This document shows positions 15,887 to 23,375 of a stretch of DNA of 64,000 nt, one piece after another. A program made the position numbers and the translations under genes. Source of the stretch: Halobellus clavatus. Lineage in GTDB: Archaea; Halobacteriota; Halobacteria; Halobacteriales; Haloferacaceae. The notes below the pieces were generated by a model, which saw only the letters and a list, made by a program, of their open reading frames with translations, had not been told where the DNA came from and did no database searches. The stretch lies in contig NZ_FNPB01000001.1 of the NCBI RefSeq assembly GCF_900107195.1, positions 496,001 to 560,000 of the forward strand, in the 5' to 3' direction. Position 1 is the first letter of the stretch. The number at the start of each line of letters is the position of its first letter.

Positions 15887-16363
15887 TCAGTGCGCGTGCC
15901 CTCCGGGGCCGTGTGGGGTTTCGAGGAACTCCGAGAAGATGCTCGTGTCCTGAGCGGCCAGCGCTGCGAGGCCCTCCGCGTCGACCCGAATACTGAACTG
16001 CTTCTTCGGCGCCTCGACGATGAGGCGGTCCCCGGCGGGTGACTCGATGCTCCGGACGACGATGTCGGCGTACTCGTTGCTGAGCGTGAACTCGCAGTCG
16101 ACGTCGTCGTCGGCGTCGGACTCCGACCGCTCGGCGAGCGCGTAGTCCCGTCCGAGGAATTCGGAGAACACGTCCAGATCCTGCCAGGAGAGGCTCTCCA
16201 GCCCCAGCGCGTCGGCGCGGAGGACGTCGTCGTCGGTCCGGAGTTCCAGCCGTTCGCCCTTCGGGGTCCGGATCCGTCTGACGGTGACTGCCGCGTCCTC
16301 GCTTCGGACCTCGGTTTCCTCGTCGATCTCGATGTAGTGGGCTGACTCCGTCGGGTCGGTCAT
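15887..16363 (-). CDS. internally duplicated protein encoded with the ring-hydroxylating oxygenase
   Basis: A 158-residue acidic protein that I do not recognise. It consists of two similar halves. The first contains VTVRRIRTPKGERLELR, then ALGLESLSWQDLDVFSEFL. The second contains IVVRSIESPAGDRLIVEA, then AEGLAALAAQDTSIFSEFL. The ATG overlaps the stop of the oxygenase beta-subunit gene in an ATGA, which predicts translational coupling and a functional link. The C-terminus ends HGPGGHAH, which might bind metal. It has no ferredoxin or reductase motif, so it is not the usual electron-transfer partner. A third oxygenase subunit or assembly factor is a guess. Confidence 0.75.
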   Translation of the reverse strand: MTDPTESAHYIEIDEETEVRSEDAAVTVRRIRTPKGERLELRTDDDVLRADALGLESLSWQDLDVFSEFLGRDYALAERSESDADDDVDCEFTLSNEYADIVVRSIESPAGDRLIVEAPKKQFSIRVDAEGLAALAAQDTSIFSEFLETPHGPGGHAH

Positions 16364-16893
16364 AGGAAGATGGAGATGTTGTCGGTGTCGAGGACGGTCT
16401 GGTCTAACCGGATCTCCCGGTCGGCGATCTCGAACGACTCGTCGGTCTGTCGGAGCGTGTCGATGCGTCGTGCCGAGTAGAACGTGTGTGCCTCGCTGTC
16501 TCCACGGCTCAGGTACACGAGGAGGTTGCTCTCGACGTGCAGTTCCCCGTCGTCGAGGGAGTCGTCGTCCTCGCTGACGCTGACGTTCGTCACGTGCCGG
16601 CGCGTCCGCGTCGGCGGCCGCTCCGCCCACGCGTACTCCGAGTCGAACCGCTCGACTCGGGCCTTCAGCGACCCGTAGTCCTCGTTGAAGTAGTACCCCT
16701 GTTCACTGAACGCGCTGGCCTGGTTCTCCCGCATCAGCCGGCGGGGCATCCGGTAACTGATGTCGTCGGCGATGTGGTCGAACCACTCGTGGAGTTCCCG
16801 GTTGTCAAGCAGTTCGGCTTCGTAATAGAGGAACTGTTCGACCGACCGTTCGACGAGCAGCGACTCGATGTCCGCCTGGTGGTCAGTCAACAT
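16360..16893 (-). CDS. ring-hydroxylating oxygenase beta subunit
   Basis: A 177-residue protein matching the small (NTF2-like) subunit of Rieske non-haem iron oxygenases. It has an N-terminal helix with VEQFLYYEAELLDNRELHEW, an RMPRRLMRENQASAF segment, SEYAWAERPPTRTRRHVTNV and a beta-sheet with NLLVYLSRGDSEAHTFYSARR. It stabilises the alpha3-beta3 hexamer. Its ATG at 16893 overlaps the alpha-subunit stop by one base (TGATG), and its own stop overlaps the next start. Confidence 0.88.
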   Translation of the reverse strand: MLTDHQADIESLLVERSVEQFLYYEAELLDNRELHEWFDHIADDISYRMPRRLMRENQASAFSEQGYYFNEDYGSLKARVERFDSEYAWAERPPTRTRRHVTNVSVSEDDDSLDDGELHVESNLLVYLSRGDSEAHTFYSARRIDTLRQTDESFEIADREIRLDQTVLDTDNISIFL

Positions 16894-18290
16894 CAGCGGT
16901 CCTCCGTGACGTTGATGGGCGAACCGGTCGCGTCGGTTCGGTCGTTGCCGGCGAGCATCTCGTACCACTGTTCGTGGAACAGGCGCATCCCGCCCTCTTC
17001 GAGGTTCTCCGTGTACGCGAAGCCCGGCCCGAGCCACTCGTCGTCGATGTCCATCTCGCTCATCCACTCGAGGCCCATCTGGTAGTTCAGTTGGAGGTTC
17101 TGACTCTGAGCGAACTGGCCGTCGGCGGCCTCGGTGATGCTCTTCCAGATCGGGACGTCGTCCTGCTCGAAGTTCCCGGTCGGCCCGAAGTTCGAGGTGT
17201 ACATCTTGTACATCCGCTGTTTGAACGCCTCGGGCGCGTTCTTCGGGGCCAGCCCCCAACTCCACAGTTCCATCTGGTCGGGACCGATCGGCCGCCACTT
17301 CCTGATCGTGAAGAAGGGCGCGACGTCCTTCTCGGGGTCGTCGGTGGTGTCGCCGAAGTGAAGGAACCCGAAGTTCGGGAAGATCGCACCCGTGAACGAC
17401 AGCGCCTGTTTGGCCAGTTCCCACTGCCCCTCCGAGAGGTCGTCTTTGGTGAAGAGGTCCTCGACAATCTCGTCGGGATACGTGAGGAACACGTCTTCGC
17501 CCTCGAAGCCGCGCATACTCGTCGTGTGTCCGTCACAGTGGATGTGCCGATCGAGGCTCTCGCCGGTCCCGGCGTGCCCGACCGTCTCCTCACCGCCGAG
17601 TTCCAGATCGACGACCGAGCCGTGGGCCCAGGCAGTGTGGTAACTGTCGCCGTTGAAGTTGTCGGCGATGGTTTTCCAGTTCGCGTCGACGACCCACCGG
17701 TGGGGTTCGCCGATGACCTCCATCCCGCCCTCGGGGAGTTTCATGTGCACGTCGAAGTACCACTTGAAGTCCCCGAGCCACTCGTCGAGGGACGGACCCT
17801 CCTCGGCCAACGAGGCGAACACGAGGCCCTCGTAGGTCTCGAGGCGGGGGACGTGCGCGAGTCCGTACTCCTCTCGGTCGAGATCTTTGAACGCTTTCGA
17901 CTTCTGTGGGATGCCCGCCGCCTCGCCGTTGTTCTTGTACGTCCAGCCGTGGTACGGACAGCGGAAGTGGGAGGTGTTCCCCTGCTCTGCCCGACAGACT
18001 TCGGTGCCGCGGTGGCGACAGCTGTCGAACAGGAGGTTGATCTCGCCGCTCTCGTCGCGGACGAAGATGAACGTGTCGTCGCCAATGTAGCGCTGAGCGT
18101 AATCGCCCGGCTCTGGGATCTCGGACTCGTGCCCGATGAAGACCCACGACTGGGCGAAGATCCGCTCCATCTCGAGGTCGTGAAGCCCCTCGTCGTGGAA
18201 GAACTCGAGCGGAAATAGCCCTTCGTCGAGTGACTCACGGGCCGCCTGCAGCGTCTGTGCTGTCGAATTGGGGATGTCACCTGCTGCCAT
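16893..18290 (-). CDS. ring-hydroxylating oxygenase alpha subunit (Rieske/non-haem iron)
   Basis: A 465-residue catalytic subunit. The Rieske [2Fe-2S] site is CRHRGTEVC followed about 16 residues later by CPYHGW. The mononuclear iron site is recognisable as ADNFNGDSYHTAWAH. The family inserts both atoms of O2 into an aromatic ring to form a cis-dihydrodiol, or acts as a monooxygenase. The substrate could be benzoate-, phthalate- or salicylate-like. No reductase, ferredoxin or diol dehydrogenase is adjacent; a Rieske ferredoxin-like protein is encoded at 31420. It leads a three-gene coupled operon from an AT-rich promoter. Confidence 0.92.
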   Translation of the reverse strand: MAAGDIPNSTAQTLQAARESLDEGLFPLEFFHDEGLHDLEMERIFAQSWVFIGHESEIPEPGDYAQRYIGDDTFIFVRDESGEINLLFDSCRHRGTEVCRAEQGNTSHFRCPYHGWTYKNNGEAAGIPQKSKAFKDLDREEYGLAHVPRLETYEGLVFASLAEEGPSLDEWLGDFKWYFDVHMKLPEGGMEVIGEPHRWVVDANWKTIADNFNGDSYHTAWAHGSVVDLELGGEETVGHAGTGESLDRHIHCDGHTTSMRGFEGEDVFLTYPDEIVEDLFTKDDLSEGQWELAKQALSFTGAIFPNFGFLHFGDTTDDPEKDVAPFFTIRKWRPIGPDQMELWSWGLAPKNAPEAFKQRMYKMYTSNFGPTGNFEQDDVPIWKSITEAADGQFAQSQNLQLNYQMGLEWMSEMDIDDEWLGPGFAYTENLEEGGMRLFHEQWYEMLAGNDRTDATGSPINVTEDR

Positions 18291-18319
18291 ATTTACATCC
18301 CACAGTCAGTGTGCATATA

Positions 18320-18337
18320 CTTAAATATTCGGAATAT
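18320..18337 (-). promoter_or_regulatory. oxygenase operon promoter with dyad
   Basis: A TATA-like CTTAAATAT (ATATTTAAG on the coding strand) lies about 30 bases before the alpha-subunit ATG. Overlapping it is the 13-base palindrome ATATTC-G-GAATAT (18325-18337). The 213-base AT-rich intergenic region is shared with the divergent alcohol dehydrogenase gene, which has its own candidate TATA element near 18396-18404. Confidence 0.5.
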
Positions 18338-18521
18338 AGGAGTTATTGTAATTTCTCAATCGCTATTTCGGTATAATTGTATTGTACTGGACCAAAGATA
18401 TATTACGAACTCCGTCGAACACGATGCCGAATGAGTTCACAACCGAGGCTCCGGGCTGTCCCGTCGTCGCAGCGTCGCCTCGCTGTCACGCACCGCGCGG
18501 AATATGTCCCCGGTGATCAGG

Positions 18522-19616
18522 ATGCGTGAGATTACGGCCGCAGTGACGAGGGAACCGAACGAGTACGCCGTCGAGTCTGTCTCGCTCGCGGATCCCGAAC
18601 CGGGTGAGGTGCTCGTCGACGTCCGCGCGACCGGCGTCTGCCACACTGATTATCACGCCTACACGAGCGAAGACACGTCGTTCCCGGTGGTCCTCGGCCA
18701 CGAGGGGGCCGGGGTCGTCGAAGCGGTCGGTGACGGCGTGTCGACAGTCTCTCCCGGCGACCGCGTCGTGCTCTGGGTGTTGCCGTCGTGTGGCGACTGC
18801 GAGTTCTGCCGGCGCGGCGACCCGTACCTCTGTCAGGCGCGCCGGGAGGTCCGCGGCCGGATGATGGACGGGACGCGGCGCCTCAGCCAGGAGGGTGAAC
18901 CGATCAACCACTTCTACGCACAGTCGTCGTTCGCGAGTATGGCCGTCGTCCCCGAGCGGCAGGTCGTGCCGATCCCCGACGCGGTCCCCTTCGAGATCGG
19001 CGCACTGCTGGGGTGCGGCGTCACGACCGGGCTCGGGGCCGTCACGAACATCGCCGGGGTCGGAAGCGGCGAGACGGTCGCCGTGTTCGGCTGTGGGGGC
19101 GTCGGCGCGGGCGCAGTGCTCGCCGCGGGCGCCGTCAGTTCGGGCGCGATCGTCGCGGTCGACCTCGATCCCGAGACGCTCGCGACGATGGAGACGATCG
19201 GGGCCACACACACGGTGAACGCGACCGAGGCCGACCCCGTCGAGACGATCAGGGAGCGCACCGGCGGTGTCGACTACGCCTTCGAGTGTATCGGCCGACC
19301 GCAGACGGTCCGGCAGGCGATCGACGTGTTACGACCGGGCGGGACGGCGGCAATCACGGGAACGAGCAGTACCCCGCCGGCGGAGATCGACCTCGGCCGC
19401 TTCACGAAGGGGATCTCCGTCGTCGGAAACATCGTCGGATTCACCCGGCCACGGGTCGATATCCCGCGGTACGCGACGATGTACCTGAACGACGATCTAG
19501 CTCTCGATGCGGTCCTCACGGGGCGGTACGAGCTTCCGGAGCTGGGCGAGGCGTTCGCCGCGCTTGACGCGGGAACCGGGATCCGCAGCGTAGTTCAGTT
19601 CCCCGAGGGCGCATAG
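18522..19616 (+). CDS. zinc-dependent alcohol dehydrogenase (aryl-alcohol type)
   Basis: A 364-residue medium-chain dehydrogenase. The catalytic zinc site is GVCHTDYHAY and GHEGAGVV. The structural zinc loop is CGDCEFCRRGDPYLC (four cysteines). The NAD-binding fold has FGCGGVGAGAVLAA. It resembles benzyl-alcohol/class III-like dehydrogenases and would oxidise an alcohol to the aldehyde used by the nearby aldehyde dehydrogenase. An in-frame ATG at 18504 is an alternative start. A 30-codon frame from the ATG at 18424, about 25 bases after a TATA-like ATATATTA, overlaps this start and could be a leader or chance. Confidence 0.86.
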   Translation: MREITAAVTREPNEYAVESVSLADPEPGEVLVDVRATGVCHTDYHAYTSEDTSFPVVLGHEGAGVVEAVGDGVSTVSPGDRVVLWVLPSCGDCEFCRRGDPYLCQARREVRGRMMDGTRRLSQEGEPINHFYAQSSFASMAVVPERQVVPIPDAVPFEIGALLGCGVTTGLGAVTNIAGVGSGETVAVFGCGGVGAGAVLAAGAVSSGAIVAVDLDPETLATMETIGATHTVNATEADPVETIRERTGGVDYAFECIGRPQTVRQAIDVLRPGGTAAITGTSSTPPAEIDLGRFTKGISVVGNIVGFTRPRVDIPRYATMYLNDDLALDAVLTGRYELPELGEAFAALDAGTGIRSVVQFPEGA

Positions 19617-19681
19617 CTGGCGCCGCCCGCTCGCGCCGCGTTCGCGTCCTCTGTCGAGCGGTCCTCTCGCAGTGTTTTTTA

Positions 19682-19696
19682 CTATTGCCCGAATAG
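19682..19696 (+). promoter_or_regulatory. dyad in the promoter of the winged-helix regulator
   Basis: CTATT-GCCCG-AATAG is an inverted repeat ending 13 bases before the regulator's ATG, next to a T-run with TTTTTTACTATTG that may act as promoter. It resembles the TATT...AATA dyads before the phosphotransferase and oxygenase operons, hinting at autoregulation and a common regulon. Confidence 0.4.
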
Positions 19697-19709
19697 AGGC
19701 GAGGAAACT

Positions 19710-20261
19710 ATGTCTGACGATCTGCTCACCGAAATCGACGCCCGCGACCTCATCCTTCTGCAGGCCCGGATCTCGAACCCCACGGCGTCGAGTCGGGAAC
19801 TCAGCGAGATTCTCGACGAGGAGTACGACATCTCGCTGTCGCACAACCACGTGAACACGCTCCTCCGGGAGATGGAGAGCGAGGGGCTCTTCCGCAAGAC
19901 CGTCGTGCCGCGGCGAACGCTGTTCAAGCACTACGTGTTCCGGATCGCCTTCCACTATCCGAACTTCGAGGATCACTGGGAGGACTGCTACGAGGCGCTG
20001 GTCGACGACCCGCACGTACTGATGTTCTTCAACGCCGACGACAAGTACCGCTGGCAACTCATCACCCAGTTCCGCAGTACCGACCAGATGGACAAGTGGG
20101 TGACTGACTTCTTCGAGGCGCACGGTGCGGTGATCGACGAGTTCGAGACGACTTCCGTCCACAACCTACACAAGTTCAGTACGGACGCGGCGATCTTCGA
20201 CGATCTCATCTCGGAAACCGAAGCGGGTCAACAGTACCTGGACAAGCGCGACGAGGAGTGA
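19710..20261 (+). CDS. winged-helix (Lrp/AsnC-like) transcriptional regulator
   Basis: A 183-residue protein. Residues 1-65 form a winged helix-turn-helix (ARDLILLQARISNPTASSRE, then LSHNHVNTLLREMESEGLF) like Lrp/AsnC regulators. The remainder is an unfamiliar acidic and aromatic sensor domain that is not a standard RAM domain. It closes the catabolic island and lies directly after the alcohol dehydrogenase, so it is the best local candidate to control the oxygenase, dehydrogenase and phosphotransferase operons. Confidence 0.8.
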   Translation: MSDDLLTEIDARDLILLQARISNPTASSRELSEILDEEYDISLSHNHVNTLLREMESEGLFRKTVVPRRTLFKHYVFRIAFHYPNFEDHWEDCYEALVDDPHVLMFFNADDKYRWQLITQFRSTDQMDKWVTDFFEAHGAVIDEFETTSVHNLHKFSTDAAIFDDLISETEAGQQYLDKRDEE

Positions 20262-20325
20262 GATCGACCACGGCGAGGACGCACGGTCGCAATCGGGGCC
20301 GCCGCGTGCGCCGAGTGGCCAGCCG

Positions 20326-22704
20326 TCAGTGCCCGGGGTAATCCCGCTCGAAGCGGTCTTCGATCTCTGCGGCGTCGATCCGTATCACCACTGGACGGCC
20401 GTGCGGACAGGCGTAGGGGTTCTCACAGTCGTCCAGCGCGTCGAGGAGTTCGATCACCGACCCTTCGGTGAGGGAGGTGTTGCCCGTCACCGAGGGGTAG
20501 CACGCCAAGTCTGCGAGCAGGTCCGCGACGACGGCCTCGACGGTTTCGGCCCCGTCGGTCCCCTCACTGACGAACGCCGTGAGCGCGTCGCGGAGGAGTT
20601 CCGGATCGAGTGTCGCCGCGAACACCGCCGGGACGGCCGCGACCTCGACCGTCCGGTCGTCGGTCCGCTCGGCCCGGAACCCCAGTTCGGCCAGCGCGTC
20701 GCGGTAGTCGTCGAAGGACGCGGCCTCCCGAGCGGTGAGTTCGAGCGTGACCGGGTCGGCGAGCGCCTGGCTCGCGACCTCGCCGGAGAACGCGGCCTGG
20801 AGTCGCTCGTAGTGCACCCGCTCGTCGGCCGCGTGCTGATCGATCAGCACCATCCCGTCGTCGGCCTCGGCGACGACGTAGGTGTCGTGCAACTGCCCGA
20901 GGACGCGCATCGACGGGAGCGAGTCGAACGCCGGTTCGAGCGTCGCCGCGTCACCGCCCAGGTCGTGTTGGACGGTCGGCCCGACGAACCCCGTCGGGCG
21001 TGACTCCCGGTCGGCCGTGCGGTCGGAACCGGACTCTGCCGAGGCTGAAGTGTCGGACCCCGCCGGGGGGGTAGTGTCGGCGTCCGGTCGGGTGGTCGGC
21101 TCCCCGTCTCGCGGGGTATCTGCGAATCCCGAAGCGTCGTCTTCGCTCTCCGAGACGGACCACGCGGCCTCGTCGGCGGGATCGACCGGGTGGGCCCGCG
21201 ACTCGTCCGCGTCAGCGTCGGTGCCACTGGCGTCGACGTCGAACGCAGGATCGGGGTCGGTGTCGGTGGGAGCGGATTCGGCAGTGGGGCCAGCGGCTTC
21301 GTCGTCGGGGTCCGCCGCCGAGGCCGGGGCGTCCGCAGCGTTCGCCTCGTCGGTGTCGTCGGCGGCCGTTTCTGCAGCAGCGTCGCGGGCCCCGAACGCG
21401 TCGGCGGGAGCGTCACTCCCGACGTCGGTATCGGTCGCGGGACGCTCGGCCGATCCGTCAGCCGAGTCGGACTCCGGTTGGGGGCTGTGTCCTGCGCCGC
21501 CGCGGACCGCCGACTCCGGCGACTCGGGGGCGATTTCGGTCTCTTCGGGTGCCGAGCGACCACGGGGCGCGGTCGAACGGATCAACCCCGCTTCGAGGAG
21601 CGCATCACGGACGGCGGCGGTGACTGACTCGCGCACGCCAGACTCGTCGTCGAACCGGACTTCCATCTTCCGCGGGTGAACGTTCACGTCGACGGCGTCC
21701 GGCGACAGATCGACGAAGAGCACCGCGAAGGGATAGCGGTCGGCCGCCAACTGGCCGCCATACGCCTCCAGGACGGCCTCTCGGAGGACGCCGGCGGTGA
21801 CGTACCGATCGTTGACGAACGTCGAGAGGTACTCACGGGTGCTGCGGGTCGTCTCGGGGTGACTGACCAGTCCCGTGACGCGCTCGAGCGGCCCCGAGTC
21901 GGGTTCGTGTGCGACCTCGATCATCGACTCGGCGACCTCGCGGCCGTACACCGACAAGACCGCCGACCGGAGGTCGCCGCGGCCCTCGGTCGCGAAGAGT
22001 TCCCGGTCGTCGTGTTCTATCGAGATGGCGACGTCGGGGTTCGCCAGCGCGTAGTGGGTGACGACAGTGTTGACGTGGTCGAACTCCGTAGCGGTCGTCT
22101 TCAGGAACTTCCGACGGGCGGGAGTGTTATAAAAGAGGTCCGTCACCTCGACGACGGTTCCCTCCGGGCAGCCGGCGGGGGCGACCTCGGTCACCTCGCC
22201 GCCCTCGACGCGGAGTTCCGTCCCCGCGTCGCCGCCGCGGGGCTTCGTTCGGATCGTCAGCCGCGAGACCGCGCCGATGGTGTGCAGCGCTTCGCCGCGG
22301 AATCCCAGCGTGCCGACACCGGCCTCGAGGTCCTCGATGTCGTCGATCTTGCTCGTGGTGTGCTCTTCGACCGCGCGTTCGACGCTCGCTCTGCGCATAC
22401 CGACGCCGTCGTCGCGGACGCGGATGCCCTCCGTCCCGCCGGCGTCGACCGCGACGGAGATCCGGGAGGCGTCGGCGTCGAGGCTGTTTTCGAGGAGTTC
22501 CTTGACGACCGATGCCGGCCGTTCGACGACCTCGCCGGCCGCGATCTGTCGCACCGTTCGATCGTCGAGTTCGCGGATCGTCGGCGTCCGCGGTTCGTCG
22601 GTGTCGGCGTCGGTATCGACGTCGGTACCGGAGTCTTGGTCGCTTGCGTCGTCCGTCGCGCCCGCGTCGGTAGCGGCCTCGGTATCGCTCGGGTCGTCAC
22701 TCAT
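20326..22704 (-). CDS. mutL: DNA mismatch repair protein MutL
   Basis: A 792-residue MutL. The N-terminal GHKL ATPase has IAAGEVVERPASVVKELLEN, VRDDGVGM and TLGFRGEAL. A long acidic, disordered linker (roughly 380-570, runs of D, A, S, E and T) joins the C-terminal dimerisation/endonuclease domain. That domain has DQHAADERVHYE (from about 622), ACYPS, CPHGRP (from about 766) and FERDY. These are the metal-site motifs of nicking-type MutL. A 40-residue acidic extension precedes the conserved start. The ATG overlaps the NUDIX gene stop (ATGA), so the genes are coupled. Confidence 0.95.
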   Translation of the reverse strand: MSDDPSDTEAATDAGATDDASDQDSGTDVDTDADTDEPRTPTIRELDDRTVRQIAAGEVVERPASVVKELLENSLDADASRISVAVDAGGTEGIRVRDDGVGMRRASVERAVEEHTTSKIDDIEDLEAGVGTLGFRGEALHTIGAVSRLTIRTKPRGGDAGTELRVEGGEVTEVAPAGCPEGTVVEVTDLFYNTPARRKFLKTTATEFDHVNTVVTHYALANPDVAISIEHDDRELFATEGRGDLRSAVLSVYGREVAESMIEVAHEPDSGPLERVTGLVSHPETTRSTREYLSTFVNDRYVTAGVLREAVLEAYGGQLAADRYPFAVLFVDLSPDAVDVNVHPRKMEVRFDDESGVRESVTAAVRDALLEAGLIRSTAPRGRSAPEETEIAPESPESAVRGGAGHSPQPESDSADGSAERPATDTDVGSDAPADAFGARDAAAETAADDTDEANAADAPASAADPDDEAAGPTAESAPTDTDPDPAFDVDASGTDADADESRAHPVDPADEAAWSVSESEDDASGFADTPRDGEPTTRPDADTTPPAGSDTSASAESGSDRTADRESRPTGFVGPTVQHDLGGDAATLEPAFDSLPSMRVLGQLHDTYVVAEADDGMVLIDQHAADERVHYERLQAAFSGEVASQALADPVTLELTAREAASFDDYRDALAELGFRAERTDDRTVEVAAVPAVFAATLDPELLRDALTAFVSEGTDGAETVEAVVADLLADLACYPSVTGNTSLTEGSVIELLDALDDCENPYACPHGRPVVIRIDAAEIEDRFERDYPGH

Positions 22705-23126
22705 TCCTCGTGGACCTCCGTCGCGATGGAGACGGCCTCCTGCTGGACGTCGCTCAGTCGGTCTTTCGCCGTCTCGGGGAGCAGCCACGCGTGGTCGGTG
22801 TGCTCGTCGCTGAGCGTGACCGGGTCGTCGACGTCGACATCGAGGCTGGCGGGGACCACGCACCGGTAGTAGACCGCAAACCGCCCGCGGTCGGTGTCGT
22901 TCCGCCACGACGCCGCGTGGATCGGGCGGTCCACGTGGACGTCGAGTCCCGTCTCCTCGACGATCTCGCGGTGGACGCCCGCGGGGGCGTCTTCGTACGG
23001 TTCGAGGCGGCCGCCGGGGAGTTCCCAGCCGCCGTCGGTGCTGCGGCGGACTATCAGGATGGTTTCGGTCTCGGCGAACAGGACGCCGCGCTGACTGATC
23101 GTCGCCTCCAGGTGGGCCTCGGTCAC
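22701..23126 (-). CDS. NUDIX hydrolase
   Basis: A 141-residue protein with a complete NUDIX box, beginning GGRLEPYEDAPAGVHREIVE and continuing ETGLD, for Mg-dependent hydrolysis of a nucleoside diphosphate-linked compound. It is coupled by an ATGA overlap to mutL. That suggests a genome-maintenance role such as nucleotide-pool cleaning (MutT-like), but substrate specificity is not encoded in the visible motifs. Confidence 0.88.
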   Translation of the reverse strand: MTEAHLEATISQRGVLFAETETILIVRRSTDGGWELPGGRLEPYEDAPAGVHREIVEETGLDVHVDRPIHAASWRNDTDRGRFAVYYRCVVPASLDVDVDDPVTLSDEHTDHAWLLPETAKDRLSDVQQEAVSIATEVHEE

Positions 23127-23375
23127 GTCCGATCACCGACGCTCCGATCCGCTCGCGCCGTTCCTGTCGGCACCGTCGGCCGAGTCCCGGCGCGATCGCT
23201 CGTCGAACACATTTGCTACTCGAACACTGTTCGCAGACGCCCTAATCCTTACCGGTCGTCTACACGCGTGTGACGCGTCCGAACCGTGTGTGTCGTGAAC
23301 GAGGCTGTGGCTCCGCACCGAGAGTCACGGGTGACGCATCGTCGTGCCAGGGGCGGGTCGTCATCGGCGGCGGCG

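Noticed and set aside
18424-18514. 30-codon frame before the alcohol dehydrogenase
   Set aside because: It has a TATA-like element at the right distance but overlaps the dehydrogenase start and shows no conserved or hydrophobic pattern; mentioned only as a possible leader.
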